From positions 434,001 to 498,000 of the forward strand of contig JAGIAH010000009.1 of the NCBI GenBank assembly GCA_017744915.1: a DNA stretch of 64,000 nt, in the 5' to 3' direction. Below the pieces are notes generated by a model. That model did no database searches and was not told where the DNA came from. It saw only the letters and a program-made list of their open reading frames with translations. Numbering within the stretch: position 1 is the first letter of the stretch; each line of letters opens with the position of its first letter. This document shows, one piece after another, positions 27,682-35,883 of this stretch. The position numbers and the translations under genes were made by a program. Origin of the DNA: Agrobacterium tumefaciens (GTDB taxonomy: Bacteria; Pseudomonadota; Alphaproteobacteria; Rhizobiales; Rhizobiaceae).

Positions 27682-28220
27682 TGTTGAAGCTTCTTCTCAC
27701 CGGCGTCTGGGTTTGCGCCGTCACGCTCGGCGCGGTGTATTTCTCCGTCCAGATGGCGACGGCGCCTTCGCCGGATGAGGCGGGAGCGAAAAAGGCCAAT
27801 CTGCAGCTGGTCAAGGGCGAAAGCATCACCATTCCCGTCATCAATGATGGCGGGGTGAACGGTTATTTCCTCAGCCGGATTTCGCTGCGTGTCGACAAGG
27901 ACAAGATGGCGAAGATCGAGCTGCCCGCAACGCAGCTGATGACCGATGAATTGTTCACGCTTCTGGCGGGTTCTTCCATGGTCAACATCGCCAATATTTC
28001 CACCTTCGATCCCGAAGCCTTCAAGCAGCGTATCCGTGAGGGGCTGAACAAGCGGCTCAACGACGAGGTGGTCGAGGATGTGCTGATCGAGCAGCTCGAT
28101 TATCTGTCGAAAGCCGACATTCGCGAGCAGAACGGCAACGGCACGCCCCGCTCGGTCAAGCTTGTCGAGGGCGAAAAGGCCGAAGCTGGAAAAGAGGCGG
28201 CCGCGGCGCCCAGCCACTGA
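27681..28220 (+). CDS. membrane-anchored flagellar-cluster protein of unknown function
   Basis: A 179-residue protein. An N-terminal signal anchor (LLLTGVWVCAVTLGAVYFSV, residues 3-22) is followed by a periplasmic domain with IPVINDGGVNGYFLSRISLRVD and FDPEAFKQRIREGLNKRLND, then a Lys/Glu/Ala-rich tail. Topology and the pattern 'YFLSRISLRVD...' loosely recall FliL, a basal-body membrane protein near the stator, but I cannot assign it. It is coupled to the preceding gene by a TGATG overlap. It is the last gene of the long flagellar run; an 8-bp hairpin (28234-28255) follows. Confidence 0.75.
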   Translation: MLKLLLTGVWVCAVTLGAVYFSVQMATAPSPDEAGAKKANLQLVKGESITIPVINDGGVNGYFLSRISLRVDKDKMAKIELPATQLMTDELFTLLAGSSMVNIANISTFDPEAFKQRIREGLNKRLNDEVVEDVLIEQLDYLSKADIREQNGNGTPRSVKLVEGEKAEAGKEAAAAPSH

Positions 28221-28233
28221 CGGCGCGGGCTTC

Positions 28234-28255
28234 GGTGGCACAAAAGCGTGCCACC
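28234..28255 (+). terminator. hairpin at the end of the flagellar cluster
   Basis: GGTGGCAC (28234-28241) and GTGCCACC (28248-28255) pair perfectly around AAAAGC. There is no T run, so it is more likely an RNA 3'-end or processing structure than a strong intrinsic terminator. Confidence 0.45.
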
Positions 28256-28365
28256 CTGCTGGTTAATCGTCTCTTTCGGCCTCCCGGAGCATTTGAGAGA
28301 TTGCTTTCAAGCTAAATTCAACCTGCACCTGTATAACAAACCCATGAACCACCGTTCCGCAGGCC

Positions 28366-29085
28366 ATGCGTGAGATCGGTGGTGATGGGTATGCATTTGG
28401 GGGTTGGCAAATGGGGTTCGCGTCAGGTTTTGCGCGGTCGGGGTCGCAGCGGAATATCCACGGATTGGGCGTCTGTGATCTTGAATGGAATGGCGCGCTG
28501 GAACTGGTTTCCGGCAAGGCTTCAGCCTGTGAAGGGCACACCATGCTCTCCTTTCTCACCATCGAGAAGGCGAAGCTTTCCCTGAAGGACAACGCCTATC
28601 GGCAAATTCTGGAAAGCTGCCTGCTCCTGCCGCAGGGCAAGGGAATGAAGGCCGCGGCACGGGCAGAACATGGCGAACCTCTGCCCGCCACCATCGACGG
28701 CGTTGCCTTCGTCATGGCGCTTCTGACCTATATGGCGGTGCCGAAACGCATCGGCGTTGCCGGAGATGATGCGGTACAGATCGGCGAGGTGCTTGCCCGG
28801 CTGCGTGCGCATGCACCCTGGCACGATTTCGTCATGCTGAACCGGGATGCATCGGGCGTTAAGGTGGATGTTCTGCTGGCCGGAATGCTGAAGGAAAATC
28901 AGGAAAAATGGCTGCACCGCACCGTCAGCCATGAGGATGCGCGTGTTACCATCGCGGTCGGCCCATTGTTCAAGGTCCTGTCGTCCGAAGTGGCCGGCAT
29001 GCCGGAGATTTTCCGCAAGCTGCATATGAGCTGGCTTTACAGCCTTTGCGCCGAACCCTGGCACATCGCACTCGGCAAGAGCTGA
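28366..29085 (+). CDS. divergent WecG/TagA/CpsF-family-like protein
   Basis: Up to 239 residues; the ATG at 28411 (GGGGGTT eight bases upstream) is an equally good start. It is not an obvious flagellar protein. I align it by eye with WecG/TagA/CpsF glycosyltransferases: IHGLGVCDLEWNGALELV for the opening strand-helix, YRQILESCLLLPQGKGMKAA for the 'lvlpDGxGvv' region, DVLLAGMLKENQEKWLHRTV for the 'PKQExW' region, and MSWLYSLCAEPWH for the C-terminal 'EWLYRL..EP'. If right, the catalytic-loop Asp is replaced by Gln (LPQG) and Pro-Lys of PKQE is lost, so it may be inactive or altered. It is followed 115 bases later by a Wzz-like gene. Confidence 0.6.
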   Translation: MREIGGDGYAFGGWQMGFASGFARSGSQRNIHGLGVCDLEWNGALELVSGKASACEGHTMLSFLTIEKAKLSLKDNAYRQILESCLLLPQGKGMKAAARAEHGEPLPATIDGVAFVMALLTYMAVPKRIGVAGDDAVQIGEVLARLRAHAPWHDFVMLNRDASGVKVDVLLAGMLKENQEKWLHRTVSHEDARVTIAVGPLFKVLSSEVAGMPEIFRKLHMSWLYSLCAEPWHIALGKS

Positions 29086-29200
29086 AACCAGGCCTGCCAA
29101 GCCTCGCGTTAACCATTTGTTTGCCACGATCCTTTAACCTCTCGTAAGGTTTTGACAGTCGCCCGTTGCGGGCGGCACCGAGGGCGGCAGACGGCTTCAG

Positions 29201-30976
29201 ATGGTTGATGACAATCCGGATATGATGGCGATCCGCCCCGAGGGGGATGATGTCGCCGCGCCCTCGTCGCAATGGCGCAGGCATTGTCTGCGGCTCCTGA
29301 CGGCAGGCTGCGTCGCGGCGGCAACGCTTGCGGGTGCTGCCATTCCGTTGTTCCTCATTGATTCTGGTTTTCGCGGTTATGTTTCGCAGGCCCGGATCGA
29401 GGTTACCCAGACCGCTTATGATGCCCCGGATGCGACCCGTTTTCTGGCGATGGCGCGGCGGACCCTGCTTTCGCCCTCCGGGCTTGAGCGGGTAACCGCC
29501 GATCTGAAGCTGAAACCCGCCGATATGATCGGTGTTCGCAATCAGGGTGAGCTTGGCCTGCTTCTCGATCTCCTGACCGGTGGACATGCGCGCGTGGTCT
29601 CCCCGCGTGAGGCGCTGAACGGCGCCGTGGGCGATGCGATCCGGCTGGAACTGACCCCCGACGAAAATATGCTGATCGTGACCGCCAAGGCGGCGACGCC
29701 TGAAATGGCGATGCGGCTGACGGACTATCTTTCGATGCGCGTGATGGCGGATGGCAAGGCCGGCACGATGACGCCCGCCATGCGCGAGACGGAGAGAGCA
29801 CGGAAGAAGCTGGACGAGGCGGAAGCCGCCGTAAATGGTTTCCAGATGCGTCATGGCGATGCCGTGATGACCGAAGCGCAGCAGCTCGAACAGCAATTGC
29901 GTGACGTAAACGACAGTCTGGCGCGCGCCACCCGGCAGCAACAATCTCTCCAGGCCGATCTGGCTGCCGCCTCAGCTCTGAAGCCGAATGACGTGTATTC
30001 CAAACCACTGCCGGCCGGCACGGCATTTTCGGCGCTTGAGGATGTCAGGCAGAAACAGGCGAGTGCCAGCATGGCGCTTGCCGGTGTTTCGGTGGATTAC
30101 GGCCCGAAACATCCCCGCCGCATCGCCGCCCAGAATGCAATGGATGCCGTGCAGGCGCTGGCCGCCCCCGCATTGCGCCAGTTGCTTGACGGGCTGCGGG
30201 CGGATGAAAAGCGCGTCAATCAGGAGATCGCCACCGTCACTGGCGAGCAGAAGACATATCTCGACCGCCTGAATGCCCTCGGTGTCGCGCCCGGTGAATT
30301 CTCCAGATTGCAGGCTGAGCTGGAAACGGCGCGAAATACCTATCTGGAGGCCAGCGAACGCCGCGACCTGACCGTCTCGGCAACGCCCGCCATTGAAACC
30401 CGCCTGGCCAGGAAGGCAGCACCCGGCGAATTGTCCCGGGACCTGACGCAGGCCGCGATGCTGGCGGGCGGCGGTGCGCTGATCGGCCTGTTGAGCAGCC
30501 TCTACCTCCTCAGCTATCGTCGCCATGACGAGGAAGAAGAGGCGGAAGCGGTATTGGCCGTCGAAACCACCGAGGAACCGCTCTCCCCCGCTGTCGCGCC
30601 GGAATTTTCAGAATTCGAGCCCATCGAGCCAGCCGTATTTGACGATCTCTCGCCGCTTGCCGCGGAGGCGGATGTCGAAGCGGCGGCGGAGGAAGACAGC
30701 TTTGCCGATTATTACGGCGAGGCCGCAAATGACGCTGACGATATGCCGCTGGACGAGCGTGTGCGGCAGGTTCTGATGGGCAATCGCACCGTCAGAACGG
30801 CCGATCCCGCCGCATCAGCACTGCCACCGCTGCTGGCTGAAGCCCTTGCCGGACGCTTCGATCACGCCGAGGCCGAAGCCGAGGAGCTGATGGAATTGCG
30901 ACGGGAATTGGCGTTCCTGAGAGAGCGTCTCGCCGATTACGCCGATCGCCGCGAAGACTACCGCAAAACAGCCTGA
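29201..30976 (+). CDS. Wzz/GumC-like polysaccharide chain-length protein without kinase domain
   Basis: A 591-residue inner-membrane protein. TM1 lies at about residues 33-55 ([20 protein letters not shown]). A periplasmic region contains long coiled coils (about residues 195-265 and 325-385). TM2 lies at about residues 408-430 ([20 protein letters not shown]). Flanking features such as [17 protein letters not shown] phrasing and [10 protein letters not shown] match the Wzz/GumC/ExoP N-terminal module that sets polymer chain length. The C-terminal 160 residues are acidic and low-complexity, with no Walker A, so the ExoP-type tyrosine kinase is absent. With the WecG-like gene upstream it suggests a cell-surface polysaccharide function. 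Confidence 0.75.
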   Translation: MVDDNPDMMAIRPEGDDVAAPSSQWRRHCLRLLTAGCVAAATLAGAAIPLFLIDSGFRGYVSQARIEVTQTAYDAPDATRFLAMARRTLLSPSGLERVTADLKLKPADMIGVRNQGELGLLLDLLTGGHARVVSPREALNGAVGDAIRLELTPDENMLIVTAKAATPEMAMRLTDYLSMRVMADGKAGTMTPAMRETERARKKLDEAEAAVNGFQMRHGDAVMTEAQQLEQQLRDVNDSLARATRQQQSLQADLAAASALKPNDVYSKPLPAGTAFSALEDVRQKQASASMALAGVSVDYGPKHPRRIAAQNAMDAVQALAAPALRQLLDGLRADEKRVNQEIATVTGEQKTYLDRLNALGVAPGEFSRLQAELETARNTYLEASERRDLTVSATPAIETRLARKAAPGELSRDLTQAAMLAGGGALIGLLSSLYLLSYRRHDEEEEAEAVLAVETTEEPLSPAVAPEFSEFEPIEPAVFDDLSPLAAEADVEAAAEEDSFADYYGEAANDADDMPLDERVRQVLMGNRTVRTADPAASALPPLLAEALAGRFDHAEAEAEELMELRRELAFLRERLADYADRREDYRKTA

Positions 30977-31053
30977 AAACGCCGCATTTTAGCTTGCATT
31001 CCTGCGAAGGGGGCACCATACGGAGCCTACGTAACCCAGCAGGAGCAGGACGC

Positions 31054-31953
31054 ATGGCAGTTGTGATTGACGGGAAGGCGAAGGCAGCTTCGGTAACGGA
31101 GGCGGTCCGCAAATCGGCAGAAGCGCTGGAGGCGGAAAAGGGCGTGAAGCCCGGTCTGGCGGTTGTCATCGTCGGAAATGATCCGGCCAGCCATGCTTAC
31201 GTGAACTCCAAGAGCAAGATGGCGAAGCAATGCGGTTTCAACTCCATCCAGCACACGCTGCCGGAAGAAACCACTCAAGCTGACCTCCTGAAGCTGGTTG
31301 GCGAAATGAACGCCGATGCGTCCATCCACGGCATTCTGGTGCAGCTGCCCCTGCCGAAACATTTCAATTCGGATGAGATCATCCAGTCGATCCTGCCCGA
31401 GAAGGATGTCGACGGTCTCAGCGTCTTGAATGCCGGCAAGCTGGCAACCGGCGATCTCGCCACTGGCCTCATCTCCTGCACACCCGCCGGTGCCATGCTG
31501 CTTGTGCGCGGCATTCACGGTGACGACCTTTCCGGCCTCAATGCCGTTGTCATCGGCCGCTCCAACCTCTTCGGCAAGCCCATGGGCCAGCTTCTGTTGA
31601 ATGCCAATGCCACGGTGACCATGGCGCATTCGCGCACCAGGGATCTCGCCACCGTCTGCAAGACGGCCGATATTCTCGTTGCGGCAGTCGGCCGCGCGGC
31701 GATGGTGAAGGGCGACTGGGTAAAGCCGGGCGCAACCGTCATCGATGTCGGCATCAACCGTATTCCTGCTCCCGAAAAGGGCGAAGGCAAGTCGAAGCTG
31801 GTTGGCGATGTCGCCTTTGACGAGGCAAGCGCCGTTGCTGCCGCCATTACCCCCGTGCCCGGCGGTGTCGGCCCGATGACGATCGCCATGCTGATGGCCA
31901 ACACCGTCATCGCCGCCTATCGCGCTCAGGGGCTGACGGCTCCGAAGTTTTAA
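31054..31953 (+). CDS. folD: bifunctional methylenetetrahydrofolate dehydrogenase/cyclohydrolase FolD
   Basis: A 299-residue enzyme. The start is the ATG at 31054, preceded by AGGAGCAGG. Motifs: [17 protein letters not shown] (catalytic Tyr and Lys, about residues 50-57), [11 protein letters not shown] (about 92-102), [17 protein letters not shown] (Rossmann region, about 165-180) and [15 protein letters not shown] near the end. It interconverts 5,10-methylene- and 10-formyl-tetrahydrofolate with NADP, supplying one-carbon units to purine and formyl-methionine synthesis in the cytoplasm. It stands alone between the polysaccharide genes and the convergent aglR; the hairpin at 31986-32014 lies between them. 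Confidence 0.97.
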   Translation: MAVVIDGKAKAASVTEAVRKSAEALEAEKGVKPGLAVVIVGNDPASHAYVNSKSKMAKQCGFNSIQHTLPEETTQADLLKLVGEMNADASIHGILVQLPLPKHFNSDEIIQSILPEKDVDGLSVLNAGKLATGDLATGLISCTPAGAMLLVRGIHGDDLSGLNAVVIGRSNLFGKPMGQLLLNANATVTMAHSRTRDLATVCKTADILVAAVGRAAMVKGDWVKPGATVIDVGINRIPAPEKGEGKSKLVGDVAFDEASAVAAAITPVPGGVGPMTIAMLMANTVIAAYRAQGLTAPKF

Positions 31954-31985
31954 GAGTCGTAGACAGCAAAAAGGGGATACTTCTC

Positions 31986-32014
31986 CTCATTCCTGTGACG
32001 AGCACAGGAATGAG
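31986..32014. terminator. 12-bp perfect palindromic hairpin between folD and aglR
   Basis: CTCATTCCTGTG (31986-31997) and CACAGGAATGAG (32003-32014) are exact inverse complements around ACGAG. It sits between convergent stops and has no T run on either side. It belongs to the CATTCC/GGAATG repeat family also seen at 51144, 57335 and 62496. Confidence 0.6.
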
Positions 32015-32100
32015 AGTGGAGGGGGCGCTCAAGCGAGAAACGCCTTGTGCCAGCGATGTGTCCGGCTTCAGCCGCAGCACATGCATCAAGACCATCCGCC

Positions 32101-33126
32101 TTACGCCTTCGGAGCTGGCCCCGTCGAAGCGCGCACCACCAGTTCCGCCTTCCAGAGTTCCTGATGGGGTTCCGTCTGGTTAAGCTTGATGCGATTGATC
32201 AGGCGCTGGCCCACGCGCACCCCCGCTGCCCTGAGTGATGAGCGAGTGGTGGTCAGCGGCACCGAAAAATTATCGGGCTTCAAAAGTGGCAGCACGTCGT
32301 CATGGGCGATCAGCGAGATATCCCTGCCGGGTTTCAGGCCCCGCTGGTTGAGTGACCGGATCGCACCTAGTGCCAGCGCGGTACTGGCGCAGAGAATGGC
32401 GGTCGGTGTTTCCGGGTGTGACAGCAGAGCCTCCATGCCGAGATACCCTTCCTCATCCGTCATGCTGCTGTGCCGTTTATTCTCAGGGTGCAGGGAAAGC
32501 CCATTGGCCGCCAGCGCCTTTTCCACCCCGAGACAGCGCCGGTAGGTGAAATCATAACCTTCCGGGCCATTCAGCAGCCCGATGCGCGTATGGCCAAGCT
32601 GCAGGAGAAGCTGGGTCGCATCGCGGAAGGCGCCTTCATTATCCACGTCGAGATAAGGGTAATCCTCCTCCACGCCGACGGAGCGGCCATGCACGAGGAA
32701 GGGCAGGGAGAGCGACTGCATCATGGCGATGCGTGGGTCGTTGTTCTTCATGTAGGCGAGATAGATGCCGTCGACGCTGCCGCTCGCCGCCAGTCCCCGC
32801 AGGGCCTCGCGCTCCTTTTCCGGTTCTGTCGGCATGATGACGAGGTGAAAGCCGCTGCGCGAGGCTTCCTCACCCAGCCCGCTCAGGAATTCACCGAAAT
32901 GCACGTCGGAGCGATGGTGTTCACCAATCGGCATCACAAGACCGATGGAACCGACCTTGCCCGTTGCCAGCCGCTGTGCCGCGGCATTCGGGCGATAACC
33001 GGTCTTTTCGGCCGCCTCCATGACGCGGCGGCGGGTTTCCGCGCTGACCTCCGGATAGCCGTTGAGCGCCCGGCTGATGGTCGTCTGCGAAATCCCCAGC
33101 AGTTGCGACAACTGTTTCAGGTTCAT
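32101..33126 (-). CDS. aglR: LacI-family repressor of the alpha-glucoside operon
   Basis: 341 residues from the Met at 33126 (MNLKQLSQLLGISQTTISRA), which places the LacI HTH at the very N-terminus; Mets at 33135 and 33144 are alternatives after GGAGGAAATG. The HTH and hinge (LNGYPEVSAETRRRVMEAAE, YRPNAAAQRLATG) are followed by a periplasmic-binding-protein-like effector domain (about residues 60-341). It is transcribed divergently from aglE, and two LacI-type palindromes lie in the shared region, so it almost certainly represses the agl operon and itself until an alpha-glucoside binds. The gene converges with folD. Confidence 0.93.
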   Translation of the reverse strand: MNLKQLSQLLGISQTTISRALNGYPEVSAETRRRVMEAAEKTGYRPNAAAQRLATGKVGSIGLVMPIGEHHRSDVHFGEFLSGLGEEASRSGFHLVIMPTEPEKEREALRGLAASGSVDGIYLAYMKNNDPRIAMMQSLSLPFLVHGRSVGVEEDYPYLDVDNEGAFRDATQLLLQLGHTRIGLLNGPEGYDFTYRRCLGVEKALAANGLSLHPENKRHSSMTDEEGYLGMEALLSHPETPTAILCASTALALGAIRSLNQRGLKPGRDISLIAHDDVLPLLKPDNFSVPLTTTRSSLRAAGVRVGQRLINRIKLNQTEPHQELWKAELVVRASTGPAPKA

Positions 33127-33187
33127 GTCTGTCATTTCCTCCATGCGTGCGCTCGGGAAAAGGCCAAAAGCCGCTCCTCACATTCCC

Positions 33188-33197
33188 AAAGCGCTTT
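33188..33197. promoter_or_regulatory. LacI-type operator O1 near aglR
   Basis: AAAGCGCTTT is a perfect 10-bp palindrome, the core of LacI/GalR operators, 62 bases upstream of the aglR start codon. It is one of two identical cores in the aglR-aglE intergenic region and probably serves autoregulation or looping. Confidence 0.75.
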
Positions 33198-33343
33198 AGA
33201 TTTTTATCAGCCCCATGCGCTTTTCTCAATCGAAAATGATAGCCGCCTTCCGAAATAAATATGACTATTCCCAAGGCCCTGCAACGTTTCCGCAGAAAGA
33301 GCCTCTTGACTCGGTCTCGATGACAATGAGATGAATAGGCAGC

Positions 33344-33355
33344 CAAAGCGCTTTG
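33344..33355. promoter_or_regulatory. LacI-type operator O2 near aglE
   Basis: CAAAGCGCTTTG is a perfect 12-bp palindrome 49 bases upstream of the aglE start, where it would block RNA polymerase. Its centre is 157 bases from that of O1, about 15 helical turns, so both sites face the same side of the helix. Confidence 0.8.
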
Positions 33356-33403
33356 ATTGAGAGAGGACGCTTTGAGCCTTTTATGTGATGGGAGGTAAAT
33401 CAC

Positions 33404-34765
33404 ATGCGGAAGACTCTTTTGGCGACGGCGGCCTCGATGGTGCTGCTGTCGGGTTCGGCCTTTGCTGCCGATCTGAAATTCGCACCCGGCGCAGATGCCA
33501 AGTTCAACTGGAAAAGTTACGAGGACTTCAAGGCGGCCCATGCCGACCTGAAAGGTCAGACACTGACGATTTTCGGCCCCTGGCGCGGTGAGGATGAGGC
33601 GCTGTTCCAGTCGGTGCTCGCCTATTTCGCTGATGCGACCGGCGTGAATGTCCGTTATTCCTCGTCGGAAAATTACGAGCAGCAGATCGTTATCGACACG
33701 CAGGCGGGTTCGCCGCCCAATATCGCCATTCTGCCGCAGCCCGGCCTTCTGGCCGATCTGGCCGCCAAGGGTTTCCTTGTGCCGCTCGGCGATACGACCG
33801 CCAGCTGGGTCAAGGAAAATTACGGCGCGGGCCAGTCCTGGGTCGATCTCGGCAGCTACAAGGGCAAGGATGGCAACAAGGCCTATTTCGCGTTCCCCTT
33901 CAAGGCGGACGTGAAGTCGCTCGTCTGGTACGTGCCTGAGAACTTCGAGGAAGCGGGCTATAAAGTGCCCGAGAGCATGGAAGACCTGTTCAAGCTGACC
34001 GACCAGATCGTCGCCGATGGCGGCACACCCTGGTGCATCGGCCTCGGTTCGGGCGGCGCCACCGGCTGGCCGGCCACCGACTGGGTGGAAGATCTGATGC
34101 TGCGCACGCAGCCGCTGGACGTCTACCAGAAGTGGACGACCAACGAAGTCAAGTTCACCGATCCGGCCGTGGTTGCGGCGATCAACGAGTTCGGCAAATT
34201 TGCCAGGAACGAGAAATATGTGAGCGGTGGTGTTGCGGCCGTGGCCTCCACCGACTTCCGCGACAGCCCGAAGGGCCTCTTCGACATTCCGCCGAAGTGC
34301 TACCTGCATCATCAGGCGTCTTTCGTGCCGTCCTTCTTCCCGGAAGGCACCAAGGTGGGTACGGATGTGGATTTCTTCTACATGCCGACCTATGCCTCAA
34401 AGCCTGAACTCGGCAAGCCGGTTCTGGGCGCCGGCACGCTCGTCACCATCACCAAGGAAGCGCCGGCTGCCAAGGCATTCGTCGAATTCCTGCAGACCCC
34501 GATCGCCCATGAAGTGTGGATGGCGCAGTCCAGCTTCCTGACGCCGTATAAGGGCGTGAATGTCGACACCTATGCCAACGAGCAGATGAAGCGCCAGGGC
34601 GAAATCCTGACGACCGCGACGACCTTCGGTTTTGATGGTTCCGACCTGATGCCCGGCAAGATCGGTGCCGGCGCATTCTGGACCGGCATGATCGATTTCG
34701 TCGGTGGCAAATCCGCCGATCAGGTCGCCACCGACATCCAGAAGGCCTGGGACGGCCTGAAGTAA
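33404..34765 (+). CDS. aglE: alpha-glucoside ABC transporter substrate-binding protein AglE
   Basis: A 453-residue protein with a clear Sec signal peptide (RKTLLATAASMVLLSGSAFA, cleavage after AFA at about residue 22). The mature part has the fold of CUT1 sugar-binding proteins (IFGPWRGEDEALFQSVLAYF near residue 50 and GAGTLVTITKEAPAAKAFVEF near residue 350). It captures sucrose, trehalose, maltose and similar alpha-glucosides in the periplasm for AglFGK. GGGAGG lies eight bases before the ATG. The hairpin at 34780-34800 follows the stop, commonly used to raise binding-protein mRNA over the rest of the operon. Confidence 0.94.
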   Translation: MRKTLLATAASMVLLSGSAFAADLKFAPGADAKFNWKSYEDFKAAHADLKGQTLTIFGPWRGEDEALFQSVLAYFADATGVNVRYSSSENYEQQIVIDTQAGSPPNIAILPQPGLLADLAAKGFLVPLGDTTASWVKENYGAGQSWVDLGSYKGKDGNKAYFAFPFKADVKSLVWYVPENFEEAGYKVPESMEDLFKLTDQIVADGGTPWCIGLGSGGATGWPATDWVEDLMLRTQPLDVYQKWTTNEVKFTDPAVVAAINEFGKFARNEKYVSGGVAAVASTDFRDSPKGLFDIPPKCYLHHQASFVPSFFPEGTKVGTDVDFFYMPTYASKPELGKPVLGAGTLVTITKEAPAAKAFVEFLQTPIAHEVWMAQSSFLTPYKGVNVDTYANEQMKRQGEILTTATTFGFDGSDLMPGKIGAGAFWTGMIDFVGGKSADQVATDIQKAWDGLK

Positions 34766-34779
34766 CGGCATGTAGATCA

Positions 34780-34800
34780 GGCCCGGCTTCCGGCCGGGCC
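34780..34800 (+). other. intercistronic hairpin after aglE
   Basis: GGCCCGGC (34780-34787) pairs with GCCGGGCC (34793-34800) around a five-base loop, with no T run. Such structures after binding-protein genes stabilise the upstream mRNA and reduce downstream expression; that role is inferred. Confidence 0.55.
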
Positions 34801-34868
34801 CATTTACCAAGGGAAGGGCCGACGACCGCATAAATCAGCGCGGCGCGGAGAGGATCAAGGGAGGGAAC

Positions 34869-35882
34869 ATGGCTCAACAACTCGTGTCTGCCATAGGCGT
34901 CATGGTGGCGGGCGTTTTTGCCTGCGCTGCCTATTATTGGCTATCCGACAAGGTGCTGCAGGCGATCTTTCCCGTCCGCTCGGGAGACGTCATTCACGCA
35001 TCCCGCAACCTCAACCGCCGCGCCGCCGTCCGGCCATGGTTGTTCATCGGCCCGGCGCTGATCCTTCTGCTCGTTTATCTGGTCTATCCCGTCATCGCCA
35101 CGCTGATCCTGTCTTTCTATGACCGGACGGGCAGCGAGTTTGTTGGCCTTGCCAATTATCGCTGGGCGTTTTTCGATGCCGGTTTCCGCCAGTCGATCTT
35201 CAACAACATTCTCTGGCTCGCCGTCGTGCCGGCTGCCTGCACCTTCTTCGGCCTCGTCATCGCCGTCATGACGGACCGTATCTGGTGGGGCAACATCGCC
35301 AAATCCATCGTCTTCATGCCGATGGCGATCTCCTTCGTCGGCGCTTCCGTCATCTGGAAGTTCATCTACGAGTACCGCGCCGAGGGCCAGGTGCAGATCG
35401 GCCTGCTGAATGCCGTCGTCGAGTTTTTCGGCGGCAATCCCGAGGTCTGGATTTCCATGCCCTTCTGGAACAACTTCTTCCTGATGGTCATCCTCATCTG
35501 GATTCAGACCGGCTTTGCCATGGTCATCCTCTCTGCTGCGCTGCGCGGCATTCCGGAAGAAACCATCGAGGCGGCCGTGATCGACGGAGCAAACGGCTGG
35601 CAGATCTTCTGGAAGATCATGGTCCCGCAAATCTGGGGCACCATTGCCGTCGTCTGGACGACGATCACCATCCTCGTGCTCAAGGTCTTCGATATCGTGC
35701 TGACCATGACCAACGGCCAATGGAACACCATGGTTCTCGCCAATCTCATGTTCGACTGGATGTTCCGCGGCGGTGGCGACAGCGGCCGAAGTGCGGTCAT
35801 CGCGCTCATCATCATGGCGGCCGTCACGCCGATCATGGTCTGGAACATCCGCCAGGCGAACCGCGAGATGGAGGGCCGCTGA
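34869..35882 (+). CDS. aglF: alpha-glucoside ABC transporter permease AglF
   Basis: A 337-residue CUT1-type permease. An extra N-terminal helix (ISAIGVM-like segment, about residues 6-24) precedes a basic linker and the usual six-helix core from about residue 55 (WLFIGPALILLLVYLVYPVI). The EAA loop is IPEETIEAAVIDGANGWQIF (about residues 232-251). It forms the membrane channel with AglG and is powered by AglK. GGGAGGGAAC precedes the ATG. aglG starts one base after its stop. Confidence 0.93.
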   Translation: MAQQLVSAIGVMVAGVFACAAYYWLSDKVLQAIFPVRSGDVIHASRNLNRRAAVRPWLFIGPALILLLVYLVYPVIATLILSFYDRTGSEFVGLANYRWAFFDAGFRQSIFNNILWLAVVPAACTFFGLVIAVMTDRIWWGNIAKSIVFMPMAISFVGASVIWKFIYEYRAEGQVQIGLLNAVVEFFGGNPEVWISMPFWNNFFLMVILIWIQTGFAMVILSAALRGIPEETIEAAVIDGANGWQIFWKIMVPQIWGTIAVVWTTITILVLKVFDIVLTMTNGQWNTMVLANLMFDWMFRGGGDSGRSAVIALIIMAAVTPIMVWNIRQANREMEGR

Positions 35883-35883
35883 G

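Noticed and set aside
31981..32030. The folD-aglR palindrome read as a LacI operator
   Set aside because: It lacks the AAAGCGCTTT core and lies at convergent stops, not at a promoter.
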